Source of the DNA: Paracoccaceae bacterium
GTDB taxonomy: Bacteria > Pseudomonadota > Alphaproteobacteria > Rhodobacterales > Rhodobacteraceae
Direction of reading: 5' to 3'
Length of the DNA: 64,000 nt
Assembly (NCBI GenBank): GCA_024304985.1
Contig: JAMWZC010000003.1
Location: forward strand, 394,611-458,610
Part shown: positions 51,454 through 60,475 of the stretch, in pieces
Layout of the letters: every line of letters starts with the position of its first letter
How positions within the stretch are numbered: the stretch's first letter is position 1
Notes under the pieces: model-generated
The model's database searches: none
What the model saw: the letters and a program-made list of their open reading frames with translations, nothing else
What the model was told of the DNA's origin: nothing
Made by a program: the position numbers and the translations under genes

Positions 51454-52989
51454 TCAGCTCTCCTCAAGACTGGGAGCGGGGGTTTGCGCCGGTTGCCAGC
51501 GCAGGCCCATCGGTTCCAGTTTCATGCCCGGTGCCAGCCGTGTCCATGGCAGGCTGGCCGGGCTGATCGGCATCGGTCCGGGCGCGGTGCAAACGAGGAT
51601 TGTTTCAGCGATCGGCTGAAAATCCGCGCGAAAATGCACCGAACTCTTGTTGACGAGTATCGCCTGTTGCGTGGGTTCGATCCCCACGAAGCGATACATC
51701 TGCTGGTCGGCCATCTGCGCCTTGTGGGTAGATACCACAATCCGCACGTCTCCGATACGCAGACAGGCGGAGGGGCCAAGATCAAGAGGGGCGCCGCCGT
51801 AAAAGGGGCCCGAGGCGATGAACTTGCCGTCCGACAGGGTTTCGACGGTGAAGCGCGCCTGAAACGGGCTGTCGCCGGGGATGTTCGAGAAGCCGCCGAG
51901 GGCGATGTCGATCTCGGCCCCCTGCCCTGCGGCATGGGCGGCCGCGGCGGCGGCGGGGTCGACGATGATGCCGGTGGCCGCGCGCTTTGCCTCTGCCCGC
52001 ACGAGGGCGCGCAACATGCCGGTGGTGTTGCTGTCGCCGCCTGCGCCCGGATTGTCCTGCGTGTCGGCGATGACGACGGGTTTGCTGGCGGTGGCGGCGA
52101 TGCGAATGGCTTCGGCCACGCCTTCGTCGGGGCCATATGCCTTGCCCGCAAAGGCGGGTTCAGCCGCGCGCACATCGGCTGCGACCGCATCGGCGGCAGC
52201 ATCGGCGGCGGCCTGCGTGGCGGCATAGGCCACGACCGTGGGGCCACATTCGGGGAAATCGGCGGCGGGAAAGCCGGGGAAGAAGGACACCGTGGCGACC
52301 TCGCCGCCCTCAAGCGCCGCCATGCGGGCATAGATGCCTGCGGCGGGTTCCATCACGGTGCTTTGCCATGCGATGGGGATCAGGAAATCCAGCCTGCGGA
52401 AGGCTTTGGCGAAGGGCGCGCCGCGCGCCATCAGCGCGTCCAGCTGCACGGCGGCGCGGCGGCCTGTTTCGGCCATGTCTACATGCGGATAGGTGCGGAA
52501 GCCCACCAGCGCATCGGCGGCCTGCACCATTTTCGCGGTGATGTTGCCATGCAGGTCAAGTGCGGCGACGATGGGCACGTCGGGGCCGACGACCGCGCGG
52601 ACGCGGGCCAGAAGCGCGCCTTCGCCGTCATCCTCGTGTTCCGCGACCATCGCGCCGTGCAGGTCGAGGAACACACCGTCCAGCGCGCCTGCGGCCTTGA
52701 TTCCATCCACGATTTCGGTGGTGATCGCCTCATAGGCGTCGCGTGTCACATGGGCCGAGGGGATCGCCCCGCACCACAGGATCGGAACCATGTCCCAGCC
52801 CGCGCCTTCGCCATATTCGACGGCACCGCCGATGCCGAGGTTGATGCCCCGGCCCGCTGCCATCAGCGCGGCGCCGCGCGCCATCGGCATATAGCCACCG
52901 CCCTGCACGAAGCTGGCCATGTCAGCAGGGCTTGGCGCAAATGTATTGGTTTCGTGCAGAAAGCCTGCAAGCGCCACGCGTTTGGTCAT
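51454..52989 (-). CDS. mlrC: M81 family metallopeptidase (MlrC-like)
   Basis: 511 aa. N-terminal MlrC signature VALAGFLHETNTFAPSPADM with metal-ligand Glu/His, then LDGVFLDLHGAMVAEHEDDG and VAALDLHGNITAKM. C-terminal part has VIADTQDNPGAGGDSNTTGM and CLRIGDVRIVVSTHKAQM. MlrC degrades linearised microcystin and other linear peptides in sphingomonads; homologues in other bacteria act on unknown substrates. First gene of the peptide operon and divergent from the IclR gene. The mlr name is by family only, as mlrA and mlrB are not here. Confidence 0.85.
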   Translation of the reverse strand: MTKRVALAGFLHETNTFAPSPADMASFVQGGGYMPMARGAALMAAGRGINLGIGGAVEYGEGAGWDMVPILWCGAIPSAHVTRDAYEAITTEIVDGIKAAGALDGVFLDLHGAMVAEHEDDGEGALLARVRAVVGPDVPIVAALDLHGNITAKMVQAADALVGFRTYPHVDMAETGRRAAVQLDALMARGAPFAKAFRRLDFLIPIAWQSTVMEPAAGIYARMAALEGGEVATVSFFPGFPAADFPECGPTVVAYAATQAAADAAADAVAADVRAAEPAFAGKAYGPDEGVAEAIRIAATASKPVVIADTQDNPGAGGDSNTTGMLRALVRAEAKRAATGIIVDPAAAAAAHAAGQGAEIDIALGGFSNIPGDSPFQARFTVETLSDGKFIASGPFYGGAPLDLGPSACLRIGDVRIVVSTHKAQMADQQMYRFVGIEPTQQAILVNKSSVHFRADFQPIAETILVCTAPGPMPISPASLPWTRLAPGMKLEPMGLRWQPAQTPAPSLEES

Positions 52990-53093
52990 CTGTTCGGTTC
53001 AGCCCCCGTCATCCCGTCACGATCCGCCACAATCTGCCCTGTCCGGTGCCTTGTCGGCGGGATCAGATCGGAGATTTAGTGTATTGTCAGGCG

Positions 53094-53110
53094 ATACGCT
53101 TGCATCGTAT
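53094..53110. promoter_or_regulatory. candidate IclR operator between the mlrC-like and iclR genes
   Basis: Inverted repeat ATACG (53094-53098), 7 bases, CGTAT (53106-53110) in the 175-base divergent gap, 55 bases before the regulator start. The half-sites are short and a chance match is possible. This is the only symmetric element I see in the gap. Confidence 0.35.
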
Positions 53111-53164
53111 TCTCAGCCTAGGGGCTAACTTGCCGCCAAGTCAACTGGCACTGCGAGAGATCAG

Positions 53165-53974
53165 ATGAGAAATACGCTGCGTGCCGAATCCGGTGTCCGT
53201 TATTTGAGCGAAGAACAGCGTGCGGACCCGCTTTTCACCAATTCCATTGCGCGCGCGATGCAGGTTCTGGCGGCGTTCCATCATGCGGATCACCCCTTGT
53301 CCCTTGCCGAGATCGCAACCCGTGCCGGAGTGGACCGCAGCGCGGCGCAGCGAATCGTCCACACCCTTCGGACGATGGGCTATATCACCCGCGATGCCGA
53401 GGATCGGGGCTTTCTTCCCGGTATCCGCATTCTGGATCACACGCTGGATTACCTGCGGCTGAACCCGCTGATCCAGCGGGCGACGCCGGTGATTCTGGAA
53501 CTGCGCCGCAATGTGCGCGAGCGGGTCGACCTGTCGCTGTTCGACGGGCAGCGCGTGGTCTATGCCGCGCGGATGCAGAGCAAGCGCGAGACGTTTTACG
53601 CCACGCTGGTGGGGCATAGCGTGCCCACGTTCTGTTCCTCGGGCGGCTGGGCGATTCTGGCGCGGCTTGAGGACGAGGCGGTGCGGGCGATCGTCGATGC
53701 CTCGAACCGGCAACCCTTCACCCCGCGCACCCTGACCGATCCCGAAGAGATCATGGCCGAGGTCGAAGCGACCCGTGCGCGGGGCTATTCCATTGCGGTC
53801 GAGCAGATCCTGCTGGGCGAGGTGGCCATCGGCGTGGCCGTGACCGGGCCGCAGGGTCGCCCGGTGGCGGCGATCCATGTGGCCGGGTCGCTGGCCGAAT
53901 GGACGGCCGAGGATTTCAGCACCCGCGTCGCCCCTCTTGCGCTGGAAGCGGCGCGCGCCATCAGCCAGATCTGA
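53165..53974 (+). CDS. IclR-family transcriptional regulator
   Basis: 269 aa. N-terminal winged helix (about 20-80) with AMQVLAAFHHADHPLSLAEI and RAGVDRSAAQRIVHTLRTMG, then the IclR effector domain (about 95-265) with LSLFDGQRVVYAARMQSKRE and the GYSIAVEQILLGEVAIGVAV region. Divergent from the peptide operon and 22 bases upstream of the acylase gene, so it probably controls both directions. Confidence 0.9.
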   Translation: MRNTLRAESGVRYLSEEQRADPLFTNSIARAMQVLAAFHHADHPLSLAEIATRAGVDRSAAQRIVHTLRTMGYITRDAEDRGFLPGIRILDHTLDYLRLNPLIQRATPVILELRRNVRERVDLSLFDGQRVVYAARMQSKRETFYATLVGHSVPTFCSSGGWAILARLEDEAVRAIVDASNRQPFTPRTLTDPEEIMAEVEATRARGYSIAVEQILLGEVAIGVAVTGPQGRPVAAIHVAGSLAEWTAEDFSTRVAPLALEAARAISQI

Positions 53975-53996
53975 CCTGAACACCGGAGCAAACGCC

Positions 53997-56321
53997 ATGA
54001 CCACCCATCACCTGCCCGGCCTTGCCGCCCCCGTCACCCTGCGGATCGACCGCTGGGGCCTGACCCATATCAAGGCCGGGGGTCTGGCGGATCTGTTCTT
54101 TGCCCAGGGCTTCAATGCGGCGCGGGACCGGCTGTGGCAGATCGACCTGTGGCGCAAGCGGGGTCTGGGGCTGTTGGCGGCGGATTTCGGGCCCGGCTAT
54201 CTGATGCAGGACCGCGCGGCGCGACTGTTTCTGTATCGCGGGGATATGGCGGCGGAATGGGCGGCTTATGGCGATGATGCCGAGGCGATCTGCACGGCCT
54301 TTGCCGCCGGGATCAATGCCTATGTCAATCTGGTGCTGGCGGGAGAGATGCCCCTGCCCGCCGAATTCGCCGCGCTTGGCAGCAAGCCCGCGCATTGGGC
54401 CGCGGAGGATGTGGTGCGTATCCGCACCCATTGCCTGACGCGCAACGCGGCGTCTGAACTGGCGCGGGCGCAGGTTCTGGCGCTGGCCGATCCTGAGGTG
54501 GACTTGCTGCGCGCGCCGCTCAATCCGCCGGTGGAGGCGACGGAATGGGCGGTGAATGCGGGCGAGGATCTGCCGCCGGAGGCGCTGGCGGTGTTCGAAC
54601 TGGCGACAGCGCCGGTGACGTTCGCGACCGAGAGACTGGCCGCTGGATTGGAGGAGGCCGGGCGCTGGAGCCGTGTCGATCCGCGCAAGACGGTGGTGCA
54701 GGCCCCCAGCGTGGAAGGATCGAACAACTGGGTGGTGGCGGGGTCGCGCACCGCTTCGGGGCGGGCGATCATGGCAAGTGATCCCCACCGGCAGCATGCG
54801 GCCCCGTCCTTGCGCTATATGGTGCATCTGACGGCGCCGGGGATTGATGTGATCGGTGCGGGCGAGCCGTCCTCGCCGGGGATCATGGCGGGGCACAATG
54901 GGCATGCGGCCTTCAGCCTGACGATCTTCTGCGCGGATCAGGAGGATGTGATGGTCTATGACACGGACCCCGCCGCCCCTGTCCGCTATCGCTATGGCGA
55001 CGGCTGGGAGGAGATGGAGGTCGTGACCGAGGTCTTTGCGGTCAAGGGCCATCCCGATCAGACGCTGGAGTTGCGTTTCACCCGGCACGGTCCGGTCGTC
55101 TGGGAGCAGGCGGGATTCGGGGCCGAGCCGGGGCGGGCGCTGGGCTTGCGGACGGTCTTCACCGAACCGGGCACCGCGCCTTACATGGCAAGCCTCAAGT
55201 CGATGCGGGCGAACTCGTGGGAGGGGTTCAAGGCGGCGGTGGACACATGGGGCGCGCCGTCGGTCAATCTGGTTTATGCGGATGTGGCGGGAGATTACGG
55301 CTGGCAGGCGGCGGGTTACGTGCCCAAGCGGAGCGGCTGGCGCGGGTTGGTGCCCGTGGCGGGGGACGGGCGGTTCGAATGGGAGGGGTTCATGACGGCG
55401 AGCACCCTGCCCCGGCTTGATCATCCTGCGGCCGGGTTTGCCCATTCGGCGAACGAGATGAACCTGCCAGTGGCGGCGCAGAACGGCCCCGCCATCGGGC
55501 ATGAATGGTTCGAGGATCAGCGCGCGGCGCGGATTGCTGCCGCGCTGGGGGCGCGGGACGATCATGATCTGGGCGCCAGCACCGCGTTGCAGACCGATAC
55601 CGGATCGCCCTTTGCGGCGCGGTTGATCGCGTTGCTGCCGCAGGATGCGCCGGGGCGGGATCTGCTGGCGGTCTGGGACGGGCGGTCCGATGCGGGATCG
55701 GCCCCGGCGCTGCTGTATGAGCTATGGCTGTCCTCGCATCTGCGCCCGGCCCTGCTGGCGCGGGTGGCACCGGACCCGGATCTGCGGCGGTTTCTGGTGC
55801 CGGGGAACGTGCCGGTTGTGACGGAATTGCTGGAGGGCAAGCATCCGACCCTGACGGCACGAGCCGGGCTGGATGCGCCCGGTGCGCGGGATGCGTTGCT
55901 GCGCGAGACGCTGGCGGCAGCGCTGGCCGATGTGACGGAGCGGTTCGGCGCTGACCCGACGACATGGCGCTGGGGGGATCTGCATGTGGGCTGGTTCGAA
56001 CATGCGCTGACGCCCTTGGGGGCCAGTTTCGATCTGGGGCCATGGCCCAAGGGGGGCGGGAACACCTCGATCATGCTGGCGCATCACGAGGCGTCGGATT
56101 ACCGGGTGCGGATCGGGGCCAGTGTGCGCATGGTCGTGGATGTGGGCGCGTGGGACAACAGCCTGTGGATCAACGCGCCGGGCCAGTCGGGGATGCAGGA
56201 CAGCCCGCATCTGGCCGATCTGGCACCGCTCTGGGCGGCGGGGGACTATGTGCCGATGGCCTATACGGATGCGGCGGTGGAGCAGGTGACCGTGGAGACG
56301 ATCACCCTTTTGCCAGCCTGA
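53997..56321 (+). CDS. penicillin acylase family (Ntn) amidohydrolase, apparently cytoplasmic
   Basis: 774 aa from the ATG at 53997 (CGGAG about 12 bases before). The Ntn nucleophile is Ser242 in VEGSNNWVVAGSRTASG, after an alpha-chain segment with FFAQGFNAARDRLWQIDLWR. The beta chain contains MASDPHRQHAAPS and PGIMAGHNGHAAFSLTIFC. The family cleaves itself into two chains and hydrolyses amides such as beta-lactams, acyl-homoserine lactones or N-acyl amino acids. Unlike the classical enzymes there is no visible signal peptide, so it likely acts on imported material inside the cell. Follows the IclR gene by 22 bases. Confidence 0.88.
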   Translation: MTTHHLPGLAAPVTLRIDRWGLTHIKAGGLADLFFAQGFNAARDRLWQIDLWRKRGLGLLAADFGPGYLMQDRAARLFLYRGDMAAEWAAYGDDAEAICTAFAAGINAYVNLVLAGEMPLPAEFAALGSKPAHWAAEDVVRIRTHCLTRNAASELARAQVLALADPEVDLLRAPLNPPVEATEWAVNAGEDLPPEALAVFELATAPVTFATERLAAGLEEAGRWSRVDPRKTVVQAPSVEGSNNWVVAGSRTASGRAIMASDPHRQHAAPSLRYMVHLTAPGIDVIGAGEPSSPGIMAGHNGHAAFSLTIFCADQEDVMVYDTDPAAPVRYRYGDGWEEMEVVTEVFAVKGHPDQTLELRFTRHGPVVWEQAGFGAEPGRALGLRTVFTEPGTAPYMASLKSMRANSWEGFKAAVDTWGAPSVNLVYADVAGDYGWQAAGYVPKRSGWRGLVPVAGDGRFEWEGFMTASTLPRLDHPAAGFAHSANEMNLPVAAQNGPAIGHEWFEDQRAARIAAALGARDDHDLGASTALQTDTGSPFAARLIALLPQDAPGRDLLAVWDGRSDAGSAPALLYELWLSSHLRPALLARVAPDPDLRRFLVPGNVPVVTELLEGKHPTLTARAGLDAPGARDALLRETLAAALADVTERFGADPTTWRWGDLHVGWFEHALTPLGASFDLGPWPKGGGNTSIMLAHHEASDYRVRIGASVRMVVDVGAWDNSLWINAPGQSGMQDSPHLADLAPLWAAGDYVPMAYTDAAVEQVTVETITLLPA

Positions 56322-56326
56322 ATCGC

Positions 56327-56890
56327 TTAGCGGCGCAGGCGCGTGACGATCTGCGCGGCCAGACGGTCGATCGCCTGCCCCTGCGCGGCGGCAATGGCAC
56401 CGGGCCCTTCGCCGGCCAAGGGCACGCGGATGTCGAAACGGTCCAGCACCTCGCGGCCGGGCGCGTCGAAGCTGGACACGGCATATTGCCCGGCCATCTG
56501 ATAGGTGCCATCGGCGCGGGCGACCAGCGCATCCACCCGCACATCAAGGCGTCCGGCGGGGGACTCCGAGAGGGGCCAGGGTTCGGCCGCGACGGCGGCA
56601 GTGGTTTGCAGATCAAGGCTGCGGGCCAGCGCGGCTGTCACGGCGCGGGCGGAGCTGTCGGCCCATTCGGCCCCCTTGATGGGGCGCAGCGCGCCGGTGG
56701 CGTCTTGCGCGAGGATCTGCACATCTTCGGCATAGGCGGGCAGGACCGTGTCGCGCACTTCGATACTGGACAGGCGCAGGGCCACGGGGGCGGCGGTGGG
56801 CGCGGGTTCGACCAGATAGCGCGCGGCGGTGTCGCCGCAGGCGGCCAAGCCAAGGCTGAGGGCAAGGGTCAGCGGGGCAAATATCTTCAT
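56327..56890 (-). CDS. pqiC: PqiC-type ABC transport auxiliary lipoprotein
   Basis: 187 aa from the ATG at 56890, two bases after the pqiB stop; a TTG at 56896 overlapping that stop is an alternative. Lipobox LAAC near residue 18 (signal MKIFAPLTLALSLGL). The mature part has YLVEPAPTAAPVALRLSSIE and LPAYAEDVQILA, as in the PqiC/YmbA family. Outer-membrane lipoprotein that docks with the PqiB needle and helps lipid transport between membranes. Confidence 0.85.
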   Translation of the reverse strand: MKIFAPLTLALSLGLAACGDTAARYLVEPAPTAAPVALRLSSIEVRDTVLPAYAEDVQILAQDATGALRPIKGAEWADSSARAVTAALARSLDLQTTAAVAAEPWPLSESPAGRLDVRVDALVARADGTYQMAGQYAVSSFDAPGREVLDRFDIRVPLAGEGPGAIAAAQGQAIDRLAAQIVTRLRR

Positions 56891-56892
56891 GA

Positions 56893-58977
56893 TCAACGTC
56901 CAATCAGCAGGGAATTCGGATTGCGTTCGATGGTGCGGGCCAGCTGCGTGACCGCGCGGGCGGTGGCGCGGAATTCGCGCATCACGTCCAGCGCTTCGGC
57001 GTTGAAGTCTGACCGCGCGCCATAAGAGGCGATCAGGCTGTCGGCCTGTGTCACCAGCCGGTCCAGCCGGGCGGATAGCGCGGGCAGGCTTTCCATCGCC
57101 TGCGCCACGGAGTCGGCGGCAGAGCGGGTGGAGGCGAGCGTGCGGTTCACGTTCTCGACCGCCTCGCCTTCGCGCAGGGCGGCGAGGACCTGTTGCACCT
57201 CGGCCAGCGCGCCCGCCAGTGCGGGGGGCAGTTCGCGCATCTGTTCCGAGCCGACCAGTTCTTCGGTGCTGTCCAGAAGGCGGGTGGCGGCGGCGGCCAG
57301 TTCCTCGATCTCGACGCCCTGCGCGCGGTCCACCAACGTCTGCATGTCCTGCACCAGTGCCGGGAAATCGGCAGAGGCGGTGGCGGTGTTGGCGGCGATG
57401 GTATCGGCGCTGTCCAGCACGCTGGCCAGCCGGTCGATGGCACCACGCAGGCGCAGTTCCTCGACCACGGCGCGGAGTTCGGCCAGACCTTCGCGCAGCT
57501 CGCCCGGCAGGGCCTGGGTATCCTCGCCGCCGACCAGACCGCGAATATCCTCGATCAGCGCCAGTGCGGCGTCGGGGGCTTGCCGCGTGCCCTCGGAGGA
57601 GACGACCGCTTCGACCGAGGCCATGAGGGTGATGGCCTGATTGAGCAGATCCTCGACCGGGAGGGCGTTGATGCGTTCCAGCACGCCTTCGGCGGTGGCG
57701 GTGAAATCGGGCAGTTCGGAATAGACGGACGGCATGATGGCCAGACTGTCCTCGGGTCGTTCCAGCGTGGCGGGGGCGGCGTCGGGAAGTTCGGCCAGTT
57801 CCACGATCAGCGCGGCCGTGAAGAGGCTGGAAGTGGCCAGACGCGCGCGCATGCCATCAGCGACCGCCTCTTCGAGGAAGGCCAGCGTTTCCTCGGCCCC
57901 TGCCCCGTCGGGCAGGCCCAGCGCCTGCGGGTCGATGGCCAAGGTGGTGCGCAGGCGGACGTCTCTTGCGCCGCTGTCATCGGACAGCACCGCGCCGATG
58001 GCGCGCACTTCGCCGACACGCAGGCCGCGGAAGCGCACGGCGGCGCCGGTGGTCAACCCGTTGACCGAGCCATCGAATTCCACCGCGATTTCGACGGCAT
58101 TGGCGGCCACGCCCCGGAACAGGCTTTGCCGCGCGGTCTGTTCGTCCGGGAAGAGGTCGAAGACATAGCCAGGGTTGAGCGGTTCGCCGTTCGAGAAAAC
58201 GGTATCGAAGGCGATGCCGCCGGTGACAAGGGCGGCGAGGTTGCCCACGTTCAGCGACAGGCCCGTGGCCCCCAGCGAGACGTTGAATCCCGATGTGTCC
58301 CAAAAGCGCGTCGCCGTGGTCAGGCGGCGGTCATGCGGCGCTTCGATGAAGGCGTCAAAGACCACGCTGTCGCCGGACAGGATCAGGCGCGGGGCCTCGA
58401 TCTGGCCTACCTCGATTCCCCGGAACAGGATCGGCGCGCCTTCGGAAATGCGGTTGGCATCGCGGGTACGCAGGGTGATGCGCGTCCCCTCTTGTCCGGC
58501 GCGCATCAAGGGCGGCGCATCGGCCCCGGTGAAACGGCGCACTTCGGACGCTTCACCCGGCGGGAAGGACGCCTCGATATAGACGCCTGACAACACGGTG
58601 GAGAGGCCCGTGATGCCACGGGCGCTGACCTCGGGCTGGACGACCCAGAACTGGGCGTCTTCGGGCAGCGTCTCGGCCACGGCGCGGTCGATGGAGGCCT
58701 TGACCACGACCTGCGCCAGATCAGGGGTGAAATGGACATCCTCGACCGTGCCGATAACCACATCGCGGTAGCGGATCGTGGTTTCGCCCGGTGTCACGCC
58801 CGAGGCATTCTGGAAGGTGATCTCGATCTGCACGCCGCGCGCGGCATAGGTCTGCCAGGCGATGCCCAGCGACACGGCAAGGGCCACGATGGGCACCAGC
58901 CAGACCATGGACAGGTTGCGCCAGAAGGCGCGTTTTGGCGGGTCGATCCGCATGGCGGCGGGCTCTTGTTGGCTCAT
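56893..58977 (-). CDS. pqiB: PqiB-type MCE-domain lipid transport protein
   Basis: 694 aa from the ATG at 58977, which overlaps pqiA2 by ATGA. One N-terminal membrane helix (LSMVWLVPIVALAVSLGIAW, residues 22-41). Three MCE/MlaD domains begin near residues 49 (VQIEITFQNASGVTPGETTI), 165 (SEGAPILFRGIEVGQIEAPR) and 297 (LTTGAAVRFRGLRVGEVRAI). The remaining 290 residues are long helices that form the tube of the trans-envelope needle in E. coli PqiB. Moves phospholipids or fatty acids across the periplasm. Confidence 0.9.
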   Translation of the reverse strand: MSQQEPAAMRIDPPKRAFWRNLSMVWLVPIVALAVSLGIAWQTYAARGVQIEITFQNASGVTPGETTIRYRDVVIGTVEDVHFTPDLAQVVVKASIDRAVAETLPEDAQFWVVQPEVSARGITGLSTVLSGVYIEASFPPGEASEVRRFTGADAPPLMRAGQEGTRITLRTRDANRISEGAPILFRGIEVGQIEAPRLILSGDSVVFDAFIEAPHDRRLTTATRFWDTSGFNVSLGATGLSLNVGNLAALVTGGIAFDTVFSNGEPLNPGYVFDLFPDEQTARQSLFRGVAANAVEIAVEFDGSVNGLTTGAAVRFRGLRVGEVRAIGAVLSDDSGARDVRLRTTLAIDPQALGLPDGAGAEETLAFLEEAVADGMRARLATSSLFTAALIVELAELPDAAPATLERPEDSLAIMPSVYSELPDFTATAEGVLERINALPVEDLLNQAITLMASVEAVVSSEGTRQAPDAALALIEDIRGLVGGEDTQALPGELREGLAELRAVVEELRLRGAIDRLASVLDSADTIAANTATASADFPALVQDMQTLVDRAQGVEIEELAAAATRLLDSTEELVGSEQMRELPPALAGALAEVQQVLAALREGEAVENVNRTLASTRSAADSVAQAMESLPALSARLDRLVTQADSLIASYGARSDFNAEALDVMREFRATARAVTQLARTIERNPNSLLIGR

Positions 58978-59627
58978 GGGGCGGTGCCCTCCTCTGCGTC
59001 CCAGATCAGGCGGGGATCGAAACTTTGCGCGGCCAGCATGGTGAATGCAACCGATAGCGAGAAACTGACAGCCGCGATGCCGGGGCTGATGGTGGCGGCG
59101 AAATCCAGTTGCACCAGCGCGGCAAGGATCGCGACGACGAAGACGTCGATCATCGACCAACGCCCGATGAATTCCACCACCTCATAGAGGTGCTGGCGAC
59201 CGCGCAGCCCGCTGCCCCGCCCGATCCGGGCACCGGGGCGCACCACGAGGGCAAGGTAGCCGATGGCGATGAATTTGCCCACAGGGATCAGGACGCTGGC
59301 GACGAAGACGATCAGCGCCACGCCGAACGAGCCATAGTCGATCAGTTCGATCACGCCGCCGATGATCGTGTTTTCGGTGGTGCGGCCGAAGCTGGTGGTC
59401 AGCAGCATCGGATAGATGTTTGCCGGGATATAGACCACGATTCCGGCGAAAAGCCAGGCCCAGACCTTTTGCAGGCTGCCGGGCCTGCGGCTGTGCAGGG
59501 CCGCGCCGCAGCGTTGGCACTGTGCGATGCCGTCCCGGTGGACGCGCCCGCAGCTTTCGCAGGCGACCAACCCGGCCGCCCGCGCGGTCAGCGCCGGGGG
59601 GATCTGCTGGGGCACGGGTCCGCTCAT
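58974..59627 (-). CDS. pqiA: PqiA-type membrane protein, second half
   Basis: 217 aa from the ATG at 59627 (ATGA overlap with the first half); an earlier start at 60158 crosses the first gene. Zinc-ribbon-like cysteines C24, C27, C37, C40 (CESCG, CQRCG) near the N-terminus, then about four helices with the PqiA mark FAGIVVYIPANIYPMLLTTS and IDYGSFGVALIVFVASVLIP. Usual PqiA carries two such modules in one chain of about 400 residues. Here the module is a separate gene. Confidence 0.88.
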   Translation of the reverse strand: MSGPVPQQIPPALTARAAGLVACESCGRVHRDGIAQCQRCGAALHSRRPGSLQKVWAWLFAGIVVYIPANIYPMLLTTSFGRTTENTIIGGVIELIDYGSFGVALIVFVASVLIPVGKFIAIGYLALVVRPGARIGRGSGLRGRQHLYEVVEFIGRWSMIDVFVVAILAALVQLDFAATISPGIAAVSFSLSVAFTMLAAQSFDPRLIWDAEEGTAP

Positions 59628-60298
59628 GGCCGTCTGCGCTCTTCCAGGGTTTTCCACACGGTCAGGCGGCACATGTAATTGTCGCTGAGCACGGTCACGA
59701 GAACCAGTGCCGCGAAGGTCCAGAAGGCCGGACCGAAAGAGAGTTTCGCAAGGCCCGCCACCTTGACCAGGGCGACCGAGACACCGACGATGAAGATCTC
59801 GGCCATGGCCCAAGGCCTGAGCGCCTGCGTCAGGCGGAAGACCGGCACCGCATGGCGCGCCGGATGCCAGCCCAGCGCCATCGGGGCCAGCGCATAGACG
59901 ATGCCCGCCAGACGCAGGGTCGGCAGCACGATGATCAGCGCGGCCGTGGCGAAGGTCAGCGGCAGCATCATGCCCGAGGAGAAGGCCAGCACCGCATCCA
60001 GCAGCGAGGAGCGGCGCACCATGCCCCCGGCGCTGAGTTCCAGAAAGGGAAAGAACACCGCCGCGACCATCAGCACCAGTGCGGTGGCCGCCAGCATGAC
60101 GATCCGCGTCATCGCCCGCTCGCGCGGGGCCATGAGGACCGTGCCGCAGCGATGGCACCGCGCCTGCGCCCCGACCGGCACAGCGGCGTCATGCTGCAAG
60201 GCATCGCAGTTGGGACAGGCGATCAGCCGATCAGGATCAAGGGTCGGCGGGGACCCTGACCCTGCCCGCGCGCGTGTGGGGTCGGAGGCGTCAAACAT
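59624..60298 (-). CDS. pqiA: PqiA-type membrane protein, first half
   Basis: 224 aa. Zinc-ribbon pairs CPNCDALQHD and CHRCG, then four helices including RIVMLAATALVLMVAAVFFP and LAGIVYALAPMALGWHPARH, and FRLTQALRPWAMAEIFIVGV. Same module as the next gene; the two join by ATGA, so the complete PqiA unit is probably rebuilt from two polypeptides. First gene of the operon pqiA1-pqiA2-pqiB-pqiC. Inner membrane. Confidence 0.87.
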   Translation of the reverse strand: MFDASDPTRARAGSGSPPTLDPDRLIACPNCDALQHDAAVPVGAQARCHRCGTVLMAPRERAMTRIVMLAATALVLMVAAVFFPFLELSAGGMVRRSSLLDAVLAFSSGMMLPLTFATAALIIVLPTLRLAGIVYALAPMALGWHPARHAVPVFRLTQALRPWAMAEIFIVGVSVALVKVAGLAKLSFGPAFWTFAALVLVTVLSDNYMCRLTVWKTLEERRRP

Positions 60299-60475
60299 GG
60301 GTGCAGTTTCTAGGTCGCGCGCGACAGATGCAAGTCAGGGTTGACGGGAACGTGATCACGGGGATTCACTCGGCGGTGAATTGCCGCTGAAACGGTGTCC
60401 AGAGCGGGCGATGGCGCGACGGCGGTGGCCCTGCTGCGGAGCGCGCCGTGTCCGACTGTTGCGAAAGGCAGAGCG

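Noticed and set aside
51454-52989. A complete microcystin degradation (mlr) locus
   Set aside because: Only an MlrC-family gene is present. No MlrA membrane protease, MlrB or MlrD was found.
60351-60360. Perfect palindrome CGTGATCACG between the pqi operon and the M15-like gene
   Set aside because: A 10-base palindrome once in 64 kb is expected by chance and there is no adjacent regulator or second copy.
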